From assembly GCF_000230835.1 (NCBI RefSeq), contig NZ_CM001240.1:2954779-3018778 (forward strand): 64,000 nucleotides of DNA. Reading direction: 5' to 3'. The notes beneath the pieces were generated by a model that searched no databases, was not told where the DNA came from, and was given only the letters and a program-made list of their open reading frames with translations. Shown piece after piece: positions 35,447 through 44,894 of this stretch; position 1 is the first letter of the stretch; each line of letters starts with the position of its first letter. The DNA is from Clostridium sp. DL-VIII. GTDB lineage: Bacteria > Bacillota > Clostridia > Clostridiales > Clostridiaceae. The position numbers were made by a program, and so were the translations under genes.

Positions 35447-35468
35447 TATAATAATATAAATGAAGAAG

Positions 35469-35512
35469 ATGGCCTAAAACCAAGAAATTTTCTAGTTTGA
35501 GGCCATTTTTTT
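35469..35512. terminator. Terminator between convergent genes
   Basis: 12-bp arms ATGGCCTAAAAC / GTTTGAGGCCAT (one mismatch) followed by seven T residues. It overlaps the last bases of the convergent GNAT gene. Confidence 0.88.
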
Positions 35513-35786
35513 ATTTATGCAGTACATCCTTATATTCCTTATGTGCTGAAAATTCCTTCTCAGCAAACCAACACGTTGGAACTATTTTTTTGTTATTTTC
35601 CCTTGCAAAATCAACAACTCTTTTTACCAACTGCTCACCAATATTTTGTCCTCTTAATTCTTGAGATACAAATGTGTGGTCGAGTATAATTATATTTTCT
35701 CCGCTATTAACATAACTTACTACTGCCTTAATATGATCTTCATCATCGCCTAAGTAAAATTTATTAGTACCTTCTTTAAAGTCCAA
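35511..35786 (-). CDS. Small GNAT-fold N-acetyltransferase (YjdJ-like)
   Basis: 91 aa, matching the short acetyltransferase-like family with the acetyl-CoA motif VSQELRGQNIGEQLVKRVV and the C-terminal VPTCWFAEKEFS. Only the core of the GNAT fold is present, as is normal for this subfamily. The acceptor is unknown. The start is TTG with GAGGTGAT eight bases upstream. Its stop codon lies within the terminator shared with the convergent reductase gene. Confidence 0.85.
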   Translation of the reverse strand: MDFKEGTNKFYLGDDEDHIKAVVSYVNSGENIIILDHTFVSQELRGQNIGEQLVKRVVDFARENNKKIVPTCWFAEKEFSAHKEYKDVLHK

Positions 35787-35898
35787 TATATAATCACCTC
35801 AATTCTTAAATTAAATATGTGTTTTATATTAAAAATACTTCTCTTAAATAAAATATCCAAAGTTTTTCAAAATAATGTACAGAAATTTAAAGTTAGCA

Positions 35899-37068
35899 CT
35901 AATATAATATATTGCTTTCTTTTATTCGGCTAATAGCTTCATTGATTTCATCAACTGGGAGTACTAAAGCAAATCTTACATAGCCTTCCCCAAGAGATCC
36001 AAAGGCACTGCCAGGTGTACATATAACCCCGGTTTTGTCCATTAGGTCCATACAAAATTCATATGAGCTAGTATATTTAGGTGGAATTGGTGCCCAGGCA
36101 AACATTGTCCCTTTACTGTCAGGAGCCTTCCAGCCAATACTTGTAAGACCTCTGCATAAAGCATTTCTTCTTTTTTCATATTCTCTGCAATGTTTTTTGA
36201 CGCTATCTTGTGGCCCAGTTAAGGCAGCAATAGCAGCATGTTGAATAGGTAAAAATATTCCATAATCAATTTGAGAACGGAGCATTTTAAAATGGTTTAT
36301 AATTTCAGAATTTCCTATTACAAAAGAAACTCGAGCTCCAGTTATATTAAAAGATTTTGATAAAGAATAAAATTCAACCCCAACATCTTTAGCGCCCTCA
36401 TGGGATAAGAATGAACCACCGATTTGTCCATCATAAACAATATCTGAATACGCATTATCATGTATTATGATAATGCTGTATTTCTTTGCAAAAGCTATTA
36501 ATTCATCATAAAATTCAGATGTTCCACATGCGCAAACAGGATTTAGCGGATAAGATACAACCATAAACTTGGTTCTACGTAATATGTTTTCAGGAATAGA
36601 TTTTAAATCTGGAAGGTAATTATTTTTTTTCAAAAGAGAATAATATTCTACATCTGCTCCAGAAAGGTAAGGTCCAATTTCAAAGATTGGATATCCTGGG
36701 TTTGGAACAAGAACAACATCTCCTTTGTTGCATAGAGAAAATCCAATATGTGTTAAGCCTTCTTGAGAACCATAGATAGACATAACTTCTTGTTCCGATA
36801 TTTTAACATTAAATCTTTTCATATAATATTTACAAATAGCCTCTGATAATTCTGGTAGATCACCTAAGGAATATTTCCAATTATCAGGATTTTGTGCTGC
36901 TTCAACTAAGGCATCCATAACATGCTTGTCAGGTTTGAAATCAGGTGTACCAACAGATAAGTTAAATACTTTTTTTCCACTGGCAATAAGTTTTACTTTT
37001 TTCTCATCCAATAGATTGAAAATTCCTGTTTGAAAATAAGTTAGATTATTAGAAAATTCTATATTCAT
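35899..37068 (-). CDS. Class I/II PLP-dependent aminotransferase
   Basis: 389 aa. The PLP lysine lies in SLSKSFNITGARVSF. VGTPDFKPD, GSQEGLTHIGF, VPNPGYPIFE, SYPLNPVCA and HDNAYSDIVYDG complete the fold-type I pattern. The last group resembles LL-diaminopimelate/aspartate aminotransferases, but the substrate cannot be fixed: the usual N-P-T is replaced by N-P-V. GGGGG precedes the ATG. It is a single gene divergent from the RseC/rnf operon. Confidence 0.9.
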   Translation of the reverse strand: MNIEFSNNLTYFQTGIFNLLDEKKVKLIASGKKVFNLSVGTPDFKPDKHVMDALVEAAQNPDNWKYSLGDLPELSEAICKYYMKRFNVKISEQEVMSIYGSQEGLTHIGFSLCNKGDVVLVPNPGYPIFEIGPYLSGADVEYYSLLKKNNYLPDLKSIPENILRRTKFMVVSYPLNPVCACGTSEFYDELIAFAKKYSIIIIHDNAYSDIVYDGQIGGSFLSHEGAKDVGVEFYSLSKSFNITGARVSFVIGNSEIINHFKMLRSQIDYGIFLPIQHAAIAALTGPQDSVKKHCREYEKRRNALCRGLTSIGWKAPDSKGTMFAWAPIPPKYTSSYEFCMDLMDKTGVICTPGSAFGSLGEGYVRFALVLPVDEINEAISRIKESNILY

Positions 37069-37409
37069 TTATAAAGCCCCCAAGTATTTGAAATAATGAT
37101 TTATTATGTTTTTTACATTAATATTATATCACTGAGAAGCTTACTAGTATATATTGTCAAAATTTATTTAATATGTGAAAAAAAAAACTATGCTTTCAAA
37201 TCACAAAATAAAGGTTTATAATAGTACCAAATACTAAATTCCAAATAATAACTTATAATATAATATATTGAATAAGATGAAATCATTTATCAATTTGTGA
37301 GGTGATGGTTATGCTAAACATTTTGAGTGGATAAATAATTATAATTAGAATGAAATACACTGTTAACTTTTTTTAATTATTTAAAAGCAATTTGAGAGGT
37401 TTGATAATA
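37069..37409. other. Divergent intergenic region upstream of the rnf operon
   Basis: 341 A/T-rich bases between the aminotransferase and rseC-like genes. It must contain promoters for both. No Rex-type operator of convincing quality was seen (only TGTTAA at 37351) and no riboswitch. Confidence 0.5.
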
Positions 37410-37820
37410 GTGAAAACAGAACAAGGATTAGTGATTGAGACTAGCAATGATATGGCAAAAATTAGAGTCGGGAGGCATAATGATTGTAAAAATTGCGGGG
37501 CTTGTCCTGGAAGCGACAGTATAATTATAAACGCAGATAATAAAATAGGAGCAAAACCTGGACAAAGGGTAAGTTTTGAGGTAAAGGAGACTAATGTTTT
37601 AAGTGCTGCCTTTATTGTTTTTGTTCTACCATTAATTGCTTTATTTATTGGCGTAATGGTAGGCGGTTTTTTAGGACAATATATTGGGGTAAATATCCGT
37701 ATGCTTCAAATAATAGGCGGGATAATTGCTCTTATATTAGCTATTATTGCTGTGAAGATATTTGATAAAGCAGCTAACAAAAGCAAAAAGTCCCAGCCAG
37801 TAATTGTTCGTATTTTATAA
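37410..37820 (+). CDS. RseC/SoxR-reducing-system family membrane protein
   Basis: 136 aa. The N-terminus carries HNDCKNCGACPGSDS (Cys cluster) of the RseC family; two adjacent membrane helices (about 70-90 and 98-120) follow. Family members accompany Rnf complexes and modulate redox sensing or Rnf assembly. The GTG at 37410 was chosen, with GAGAGG upstream; an upstream TTG overlaps that ribosome binding site. It precedes rnfC by 40 bp and probably belongs to the operon. Confidence 0.82.
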   Translation: MKTEQGLVIETSNDMAKIRVGRHNDCKNCGACPGSDSIIINADNKIGAKPGQRVSFEVKETNVLSAAFIVFVLPLIALFIGVMVGGFLGQYIGVNIRMLQIIGGIIALILAIIAVKIFDKAANKSKKSQPVIVRIL

Positions 37821-37860
37821 TATAATAATTTATTTTATAGAGGTTTGTGAGGCGAGTATA

Positions 37861-39183
37861 ATGTTAAAAAGTTTTCTTGGAGGGATTCATCCTAAAGACA
37901 GTAAGAAATATAGCTCGGACAGAGCTATTGAAATTCCACCATTACCTGAAAAGGTAACCATCCCTATGAGCCAGCATATTGGTGCACCTTGTACGCCCTT
38001 AGTAAAAGCGGGAGATATGGTTAAAAAGGGACAAGCTATAGGCAGAAGTGATGCCTTTATGCATAGTCCAATTCATGCGTCTATTTCTGGGAAAGTTGTT
38101 GAAGTTGCTGAAAAACCGCATGCATCAAAAGGAACATGTCTATCAGTTGTAATTCAAAATGATGGGTTAGATGAATGGGTGGAAGGAATTCCATTGAATC
38201 GTGACTTTGAGCAGCTACAGGTTCAGGAAATTAAAGACATAATTAAAGATGCAGGAATAGTAGGAATGGGAGGTGCCACTTTTCCCACACATGTAAAGCT
38301 TTCCCCAAGTAAAGACAAAAAAATTGATGTTTTTATTTTAAATTCTGCAGAATGTGAACCGTACTTGACAGCAGATTACAGAATGATGCTTGAATATGCA
38401 GAACGTATAGTAACTGGTGTCAAAATTGTAATGAAAGTACTTGGAGTTAGTAAAGGTTTCGTGGGCATAGAAGATAATAAACCAGATGCTATAAAGATTA
38501 TGAAGGAAGCTTTTAAAGGAACTTCGGTAGAAGTAACAGCGTTACCAACAAAGTATCCTCAAGGGGCAGAAAAAATGCTTATAAAAGTGCTTACTGGTCG
38601 TGAAGTGCCAACGGGAGGATTACCAATGGATGTTGGTGCAGTTGTGCAAAACGTTGGTACAACAGTTGCAATATGTAATGCAGTAGTAAATGGTATTCCA
38701 TTAATAGAAAGAGTTACTACAGTTTCAGGTGATGCAATAAGCCAGCCTAAAAATCTTTTATTAAGGATAGGTACAAGTTTTAAAGATGTGATAGATTATT
38801 GTGAAGGCTTTAATACTACTCCGGAAAAAATAATTATGGGCGGGCCAATGATGGGAATTGCTCAATTTTCGTTAGATGTACCGGTAATTAAAGGAGTGTC
38901 TGGTATATTAGCTCTGAGTTCAGAAGCTGTTAATTCCGGAGAAGAATCTCCCTGTATTAGGTGTGGCAGATGTGTAAAAGCATGTCCTATGGGCTTAATA
39001 CCAAGTATGCTAAGTATACTTGGTGAACGGCATAAGTTTGAAGAGGCTAAGGAAGAATACAGTTTATTCAATTGCATAGAATGTGGAAGTTGTGCTTATA
39101 CGTGTCCTGCAAAAAGAAATATTGTACAGTATGTGAAATATTTAAAAGCACAAAATCAAGCATTGGCAGCAAAAAATAAATAG
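37861..39183 (+). CDS. rnfC: Rnf complex subunit RnfC
   Basis: 440 aa, the peripheral NADH-binding subunit of the ferredoxin:NAD+ oxidoreductase that couples electron flow to Na+ or H+ translocation. The FMN/NADH domain (GIVGMGGATFPTHVK and NSAECEPYLTADYRMM) precedes two 4Fe-4S motifs, CIRCGRCVKACPMG and CIECGSCAYTCPAKR. The ATG at 37861 follows GAGGCGAG. First structural gene of the clostridial rnfCDGEAB order. Confidence 0.97.
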   Translation: MLKSFLGGIHPKDSKKYSSDRAIEIPPLPEKVTIPMSQHIGAPCTPLVKAGDMVKKGQAIGRSDAFMHSPIHASISGKVVEVAEKPHASKGTCLSVVIQNDGLDEWVEGIPLNRDFEQLQVQEIKDIIKDAGIVGMGGATFPTHVKLSPSKDKKIDVFILNSAECEPYLTADYRMMLEYAERIVTGVKIVMKVLGVSKGFVGIEDNKPDAIKIMKEAFKGTSVEVTALPTKYPQGAEKMLIKVLTGREVPTGGLPMDVGAVVQNVGTTVAICNAVVNGIPLIERVTTVSGDAISQPKNLLLRIGTSFKDVIDYCEGFNTTPEKIIMGGPMMGIAQFSLDVPVIKGVSGILALSSEAVNSGEESPCIRCGRCVKACPMGLIPSMLSILGERHKFEEAKEEYSLFNCIECGSCAYTCPAKRNIVQYVKYLKAQNQALAAKNK

Positions 39184-39197
39184 GGAGAAGGGATAAA

Positions 39198-40265
39198 ATG
39201 AATTCTGAAATTAAAGCACACGAAATAGACACTGCAGGAAATGAAGTAAAAGAAACTAAAGATAATGGAATTAAAACAAAGGAAATAGAAGTAAAGGAAA
39301 GTCTATATACTGTATCAGCATCTCCACATATTCGCTGTGATGAATCAATTTCAAAAATAATGTGGAATGTAAATTTGGCATTAGCGCCTGCTGCTATTTT
39401 TGGAATATTTTATTTTGGTATTCCAGCATTTATAAACATGGCAGTTGGAGCAATTTCAGCAGTTGCATTTGAATACTTAGTCGAGAAATTTAGAAAAAAG
39501 AAAATCACAGCTTTTGATGGAAGTGCATTTCTAACTGGTCTTTTGCTGGCAATGTCCATTTCACCTAATGTACCACCTACTATGGTGATATTTGGATCAT
39601 TTATAGCTATTGTAATAGCAAAGCATTCTATGGGAGGACTTGGTTTTAACATCTTTAATCCTGCTCATATTGGAAGAGCAGCTTTAATGGTGTCTTGGCC
39701 AGTTGCAATGACTACATGGACAAAGATGACAACGTCTGTGGATGCTGTTAGTAGTGCAACTCCACTGAACATATTAAAACAGCAAGGATATAGCAAATTA
39801 ATTGAGACTTTTGGAAGTCGAGGAGAAATGTATAAAGCAATGCTTCTTGGCATGCGAAATGGATGTATTGGAGAGACATCAACTATATTACTTATAATTG
39901 GAGGCTTATATCTGATATACAAAGGTTACATCAGCTGGCAGGTTCCTGTTTGCATGATAGGAACAGTTGGAATTCTTACTTGGATTTTTGCATCTACAGG
40001 TTTATTTACTGGTGATCCATTATTTAATATGATGGCTGGAGGACTTATTATAGGATCCTTCTTTATGGCAACTGATATGGTTACTATTCCAATAACTATA
40101 AAGGGACAGATAATCTTTGCAGTAGGAGCTGGAGTAATAACTTCTTTAATAAGATTAATAGGAGGATATCCTGAAGGTGTTTGCTACTCAATATTGCTAA
40201 TGAATGCAGTAACACCACTAATAGATCGTTTTGTAAAACCAAAAGAGTTTGGAGCAAGGGGGTAG
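39198..40265 (+). CDS. rnfD: Rnf complex subunit RnfD
   Basis: 355 aa with about nine membrane helices. SSATPLNIL contains the Thr that receives covalent FMN from ApbE (an S-x-A-T type motif). A hydrophilic N-terminal extension of about 35 residues (rich in Glu and Lys) is longer than in most family members. It starts 14 bases after rnfC. Its last codons overlap the ribosome binding site of rnfG. Confidence 0.96.
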   Translation: MNSEIKAHEIDTAGNEVKETKDNGIKTKEIEVKESLYTVSASPHIRCDESISKIMWNVNLALAPAAIFGIFYFGIPAFINMAVGAISAVAFEYLVEKFRKKKITAFDGSAFLTGLLLAMSISPNVPPTMVIFGSFIAIVIAKHSMGGLGFNIFNPAHIGRAALMVSWPVAMTTWTKMTTSVDAVSSATPLNILKQQGYSKLIETFGSRGEMYKAMLLGMRNGCIGETSTILLIIGGLYLIYKGYISWQVPVCMIGTVGILTWIFASTGLFTGDPLFNMMAGGLIIGSFFMATDMVTIPITIKGQIIFAVGAGVITSLIRLIGGYPEGVCYSILLMNAVTPLIDRFVKPKEFGARG

Positions 40266-40269
40266 TAAA

Positions 40270-40839
40270 ATGTCAGAAGCAAAGGTTAAAGCTAGTAAAG
40301 AATATTCTATTTTTGAAATAGCAATAAATTTGATAATAACTTGTGTAGTGTCTGGATTAATATTAGGAATAGTATATTATGTTACAAATCCAATTGCTAC
40401 TGCAAAAAAAGAAATATCAAAGCAGGAATCCATGAAAACATTGGTCAGTGATGCAGACAGTTTCAAAGCAATAGATGGGAAAGATCAATGGTTTGAAGCT
40501 GACAAAGGTGGAAAAGCAATTGCATATGTGGTTCCAGGTGAAAGTAAAGGGTATGGAGGAGAAATTAAAATGCTTGTAGCCGTTACTCCAGCTGGAGAGG
40601 TAATGGATTATAAAATATTATCACATAATGAAACACCAGGCCTTGGAGATAATGCTACAAAGCAGCCATTCAGAAGTGAATTTAAAGGAAAAAAAGAAGC
40701 AAATTTAGTAGTAACGAAAGATGCTTCTGATAAAGATGACATTCAAGCTATGACAGGAGCAACTATTTCATCTAGGGCAGTAACATTGGCTGTTAAAAAT
40801 GCTGTACATGATGTGACAGAGTTTGCAGGAGGTAAGTAA
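40270..40839 (+). CDS. rnfG: Rnf complex subunit RnfG
   Basis: 189 aa. One N-terminal membrane helix (about 13-38) is followed by an extracytoplasmic FMN-binding domain with GYGGEIKMLVAVTP, SHNETPGLGD and the flavinylation motif TGATISSRAVT, where the Thr carries FMN. The ATG at 40270, four bases past rnfD, follows AAGGGGGT. Its stop is one base before the rnfE start. Confidence 0.95.
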   Translation: MSEAKVKASKEYSIFEIAINLIITCVVSGLILGIVYYVTNPIATAKKEISKQESMKTLVSDADSFKAIDGKDQWFEADKGGKAIAYVVPGESKGYGGEIKMLVAVTPAGEVMDYKILSHNETPGLGDNATKQPFRSEFKGKKEANLVVTKDASDKDDIQAMTGATISSRAVTLAVKNAVHDVTEFAGGK

Positions 40840-40840
40840 T

Positions 40841-41437
40841 ATGAAAGAAAAGTGGAAAATTTTTAGCAAAGGTTTATATGATGAAAATCCAATATTTATG
40901 TTATGCTTAAGTCTTTGTCCTGCATTAGCAGTTACATCATCGGTAATAAATGGTTTGACCATGGGCTTGTGTGTAACATTTGTTATTACATCGAATAATG
41001 TAGTTGTATCACTCACAAGAAAATTTGTAAATCCAAAGGTTAGAGTGCCAGTTTACATTACCTTTATAGCTACTATAGTAACAGTGGTAGAGCTTGTGCT
41101 TCAGGCAATTTCTCCAGAATTGTATAGTGCTCTTGGAATTTATTTAGACTTAGTAGTTGTTTTTGCAATTATCTTAGCAAGAGCTGAAGTATTTGCATCA
41201 AAAAATAAAGTTTTTCCATCGTTTTTAGATGGATTTGGTATGGGATGTGGATTTACACTTGCTATGCTTTCAATATCTGTAATAAGAGAATTTTTTGGAA
41301 GTGGATCAATTCTTGGTTTTAAAATATTAGGTTCATGGTATAATGCACCTTTAATCATGATTTTACCAGCTGGAGCGTTTATACTAATTGGTTATATGAT
41401 AGGTGCAATTAAGCTTCATAATGATCATAAAAATTAA
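40841..41437 (+). CDS. rnfE: Rnf complex subunit RnfE
   Basis: 198 aa, an integral membrane subunit of the RnfA/E fold with six helices. GLYDENPIFMLCLSLCPALAV contains one of the conserved Cys positions near the intramembrane FeS site, and SFLDGFGMGCGFTLAM the other. The ATG follows CAGGAGGTAAGT. Pseudosymmetric partner of RnfA, 15 bases before it. Confidence 0.95.
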   Translation: MKEKWKIFSKGLYDENPIFMLCLSLCPALAVTSSVINGLTMGLCVTFVITSNNVVVSLTRKFVNPKVRVPVYITFIATIVTVVELVLQAISPELYSALGIYLDLVVVFAIILARAEVFASKNKVFPSFLDGFGMGCGFTLAMLSISVIREFFGSGSILGFKILGSWYNAPLIMILPAGAFILIGYMIGAIKLHNDHKN

Positions 41438-41452
41438 AAGGGGGTAAGTATA

Positions 41453-42028
41453 ATGAAAGAATATTTTACGCTTTTTATAGGTGCAGTACTTGTAAATAAT
41501 TTTGTTCTAACAAAATTTTTAGGACTTTGTATATTCTTTGGAGTTTCTAAAAGTCTAAACGCTTCAATAGGAATGGGGATGGCAGTTACTTCAGTTATAA
41601 CCTTAAGCTCAATGCTAGCTTGGGTGGTATATACTTTTGTACTTTTGCCATATAATTTAACATTCTTAACTACAATAGTATTTGTTATACTCATAGCAAG
41701 TTTTGTACAATTATTAGAGCTTATTATAAAAAAACAAGCACCTACTTTATATAGCATGTGGGGAATATATCTTCTTTTAATAGCAACAAACTGTATAGTG
41801 CTATCAGTTCCACTATTAAGTGTTGAATCAAACTACTCATTTGTTAAAAGCGTAGTTTTCTCAATAGGTTCAGGCATGGGATTTGCACTGGCATTGATAC
41901 TTATGGCAAGTCTAAGAGAGAAACTGGTGTATGCAGATGTGCCAAAGACGCTTCAAGGAACAGGTATTGCTTTTATATTAGCAGGTATGTTAGCAATGGC
42001 ATTCCTGGGATTTTCAGGAATGATATAA
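41453..42028 (+). CDS. rnfA: Rnf complex subunit RnfA
   Basis: 191 aa, the other half of the pseudosymmetric membrane pair. The N-terminal NNFVLTKFLGLCIFFGVSK and the later YLLLIATNCIVLSVPLL hold the conserved cysteines for the intramembrane iron-sulfur cluster. Six hydrophobic helices fill the length. AAGGGGG precedes the ATG. Confidence 0.96.
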   Translation: MKEYFTLFIGAVLVNNFVLTKFLGLCIFFGVSKSLNASIGMGMAVTSVITLSSMLAWVVYTFVLLPYNLTFLTTIVFVILIASFVQLLELIIKKQAPTLYSMWGIYLLLIATNCIVLSVPLLSVESNYSFVKSVVFSIGSGMGFALALILMASLREKLVYADVPKTLQGTGIAFILAGMLAMAFLGFSGMI

Positions 42029-42046
42029 AGGAGATGAGGATGTAGT

Positions 42047-42889
42047 ATGTTTACTTTAATAATGGTTATTGTAGTATTAGGTGGGCTTGGGATAGTCTTT
42101 GGTCTAGTTCTTGCCTTTGCTAATAAAAAATTTGCAATGGAAGTTAATCCGCTTATTCATGAAGTAGAGGATATCCTACCTAAGGGCCAATGTGGTGCAT
42201 GTGGATATGCAGGTTGTGCAGCATATGCAGAGGCTGTAGTTATGAATGAAGAGGTTCCACCTAATTTATGTGTTCCAGGTAAAGATGCAGTGGCAAAACT
42301 TGTAGCAGAAATTACAGGAAAAAAGGCTGAAGACGTGGAACCAAGAGTAGCCCATGTAAGATGCAAGGGGTCAGCTGATAAGACAAAAGCAAATTACAAT
42401 TATAAAGGAATAAAAGATTGTAAAGCTGCAAGCTTAATTCAAGGAGGCCCAAAAGGATGCCAGCATGGATGTATGGGATTTGGAACCTGTGTAAACAACT
42501 GTCCATTTGGAGCATTAACAATGGGTGAAAATGGACTACCAATCGTTAATGCTAATATATGTACTGGGTGTGGAAAATGTCAAGAAGTATGTCCTAAAAA
42601 TGTTATAGAATTAATACCATCTAATGCAATTGTAGAAGTAAACTGCAATTCTAAAGACAAAGGTGCTGTAGCTAGAAAGCTTTGTAGTGCATCACCATGC
42701 CTTGGCTGCGGCATTTGTGCAAGAAACTGCAGCTATGGAGCAATTGAAGTTAAAAATAATCTAGCTATAGTGAATACAAATATATGTGTAGAAAAATGCA
42801 AAGAAGCTACATGTACAGCAAAATGTCCAACAGGAGCAATACAAATTGCCAGTGAAATAAGCATAATTAAAGAAGTAAGTACCTTATAA
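42047..42889 (+). CDS. rnfB: Rnf complex subunit RnfB
   Basis: 280 aa, the ferredoxin-accepting subunit. An N-terminal helix precedes a 4Fe-4S domain (QCGACGYAGCAAYAEA), then several ferredoxin-like clusters: GCMGFGTCVNNCPFG, CTGCGKCQEVCPKN, CLGCGICARNCSYG and CKEATCTAKCPTG. The cluster-rich C-terminus is typical of clostridial RnfB. It ends the operon. No clear terminator follows directly, so readthrough into apbE is possible. Confidence 0.96.
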   Translation: MFTLIMVIVVLGGLGIVFGLVLAFANKKFAMEVNPLIHEVEDILPKGQCGACGYAGCAAYAEAVVMNEEVPPNLCVPGKDAVAKLVAEITGKKAEDVEPRVAHVRCKGSADKTKANYNYKGIKDCKAASLIQGGPKGCQHGCMGFGTCVNNCPFGALTMGENGLPIVNANICTGCGKCQEVCPKNVIELIPSNAIVEVNCNSKDKGAVARKLCSASPCLGCGICARNCSYGAIEVKNNLAIVNTNICVEKCKEATCTAKCPTGAIQIASEISIIKEVSTL

Positions 42890-43205
42890 TTATAGATAAG
42901 TAAATCAAAAGCTTGATTTATTGTTTGTAAGGTTTAGTTTATGCGAGTTAATGGGAAATCATAATAATTACAACTGAAAAAGGGATAAGTTAAAGGAGAA
43001 GCTTAAAGAGAAAGCTTGAGAGCCCAAATGAAAAAGACAACTTGTATTTACTCATCATGGAAGTTTGAATAATTAAATTCAAGAGCTGAAATTTTGTCTG
43101 GAATTTGGACTCTTACTTACCTTGTTTTTTGTGAAATATTTAAAAAGCCTACAGGTTTTTTATTCTTTTATAGTCTTTAATAACATAAAAGATTGGAGCA
43201 AGCAT
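42890..43205 (+). other. Intergenic region between rnfB and apbE
   Basis: 316 bases without a gene. It has repeated AAGCTT-type words around 43000-43018 but no convincing terminator, promoter or riboswitch. Confidence 0.5.
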
Positions 43206-44255
43206 ATGAAGAAAATAATTTGTATATTACTACCTTGTATTCTAATTGTTTTAAGCTGTAGTTCATGCGGAAATAGCAAAAATAAATATTATGAAAAAAG
43301 TAATATAGTTATGGATACAGAAGTTACCTTAAATGCATATGGAGCAAATTCAAAGGAAGCAGTTGAAGAAAGTTTTAAAAGATTAGATGAAATTAATGAT
43401 ATGGCTAGCACTAATATTGTAACTAGTGATGTTTATAAAATAAACAATGCTTCTGGGAAAGAATATGTAAAAGTTCATCCGGAGATCTTAAAGATGATAG
43501 AAACTTCATTAAAATACTCAAAGCTAAGTAATGGAGCATTTGATATTACTACGGGTCCAATAATTAATTTGTGGGGAATAGGTACAGATAATGAGAGATT
43601 ACCTTCAGATGAAGAAATTAAAGCTGTATTACCATTAGTAGGATATGATAAAATCAGTATTAATGAGGATGATGGTAGTGTTATGCTTAAGGAAGAGGGA
43701 ATGGCTATAGATTTAGGCGGTATTGCCAAAGGCTTTGCAGCTGATGAAGTTTTAAAAATTTATAAAAAATATAATATAGAAGATGGATTAATAAATTTAG
43801 GGGCAAGTTCTATATATGCTCTTGGCAAAAATAAAGACAATAAGAACTGGTCTATTGGAATTAAGCATCCTAGAAGTGAAGATCCAAAAGAATATCTGGG
43901 AATAATAACTTTATCTAATGAAGCATTATCAACCTCAGGCGATTATGAAAGATATTTCATAAAAGATAATAAGAGATATCATCATATTATGGATACTAAA
44001 ACCGGATATCCAGCAGATACAGGTATTATGAGTGATACTATAATCATTAATGGAGATGAGCCAGATAACAACATGCTGGCAGATCTCTTAACTACAGCAG
44101 TATTTACACTAGGACCAGAAAAAGGGTTAGATTTAATAAATAGTCTGCCAGGAGTATCATGTGAAATCACAACATCTGATAATAAAATTTATACATCTAA
44201 TGATTTTAAAGATAGGATTACAAAATTGAATGATGACTTTAAACTTGTAGGCTAA
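43206..44255 (+). CDS. apbE: FAD:protein FMN transferase (flavin transferase), lipoprotein
   Basis: 349 aa. It transfers FMN from FAD to Thr residues of RnfD and RnfG outside the membrane. An N-terminal signal with lipobox VLSC is followed by the ApbE domain: MDTEVTLNAYG, FDITTGPIINLWGIG, DLGGIAKGFAADEV and the late HHIMDTKTGYPA. Length is typical. Its position after rnf fits its substrates. The ATG at 43206 is preferred because upstream in-frame codons would bury the signal peptide. Confidence 0.93.
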   Translation: MKKIICILLPCILIVLSCSSCGNSKNKYYEKSNIVMDTEVTLNAYGANSKEAVEESFKRLDEINDMASTNIVTSDVYKINNASGKEYVKVHPEILKMIETSLKYSKLSNGAFDITTGPIINLWGIGTDNERLPSDEEIKAVLPLVGYDKISINEDDGSVMLKEEGMAIDLGGIAKGFAADEVLKIYKKYNIEDGLINLGASSIYALGKNKDNKNWSIGIKHPRSEDPKEYLGIITLSNEALSTSGDYERYFIKDNKRYHHIMDTKTGYPADTGIMSDTIIINGDEPDNNMLADLLTTAVFTLGPEKGLDLINSLPGVSCEITTSDNKIYTSNDFKDRITKLNDDFKLVG

Positions 44256-44263
44256 AAAATAAA

Positions 44264-44311
44264 TTGGCATTTGGAAAGCTCTAATTTTCTGTTTCCAAAT
44301 GCCAAATTTTT
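44264..44311. terminator. Terminator between convergent genes
   Basis: Perfect 14-bp arms TTGGCATTTGGAAA / TTTCCAAATGCCAA, then AATTTTT, after apbE and before the convergent Gx transporter gene. Confidence 0.9.
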
Positions 44312-44359
44312 GTGATAATAATAAGCAATATTTAAAAGTACAATATATAAATGCTAATT

Positions 44360-44884
44360 TTAAATATTAATATTTTTAAAGTAGGATAGTTTGGACATGT
44401 GATTAACTATAAAATTAGCAGTTATTCCGATAAAAATTCCTGTACCTATGCCTGCTATAGATAAAATAGGAAGATAAAGCATTATGGCTATATTTTGAAT
44501 TATAGCTGAAGCTACTATTAATTGGCCAACATTATGAAAGAAGGCACCAGCGGCACTCACACCTATAATGCTTACCTTATCTTTAGCAAACTTCATTATG
44601 ATTATCATGGAAGAGTAACTGAGTAGAGCACCAGCAGCGCTATATATGAGGGTTGAAAGATTGCCAGTAAACATAGCTGCAAGTAAGAGTCTTATTAATA
44701 TTATCATTAAGACATCTCTTTTACTATTTAATATGTATAATGAAATTACTGTAATTAAATTTGTTAGTCCAAGTTTTGCACCAGGCGCAATGAATGGAAC
44801 CGGAATCATGCTTTCAATGGTATAAAGAGCTAAAGCTTGTGATACTAAAAGTCCTATAAATACTATACGAAACGTTTTATTCAT
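44360..44884 (-). CDS. Gx transporter family membrane protein
   Basis: 174 aa with five or six membrane helices, matching the Gx transporter/heptaprenyl-diphosphate-synthase component I family: SMIPVPFIAPGAKLGLTNLI is diagnostic. The family is found next to NusG-II and ApbE genes, as here, and is predicted to carry a small molecule, possibly a quinone precursor or flavin-related compound. The ATG at 44884 follows GAGGTG; an upstream in-frame ATG lies inside the preceding gene. Confidence 0.85.
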   Translation of the reverse strand: MNKTFRIVFIGLLVSQALALYTIESMIPVPFIAPGAKLGLTNLITVISLYILNSKRDVLMIILIRLLLAAMFTGNLSTLIYSAAGALLSYSSMIIIMKFAKDKVSIIGVSAAGAFFHNVGQLIVASAIIQNIAIMLYLPILSIAGIGTGIFIGITANFIVNHMSKLSYFKNINI

Positions 44885-44894
44885 TTTATTCACC

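Noticed and set aside
37312..37335. 7-codon leader frame after GAGGTGATGG upstream of the RseC gene
   Set aside because: Too short to support; no regulatory codons and no attenuator-like hairpin follow it.
37345..37372. Possible Rex (NADH-sensing) operator before the rnf operon
   Set aside because: Only one half-site (TGTTAA) is good; the second half is a run of T and A, so the TTGTTAA-N4-TTAACAA pattern is not met.
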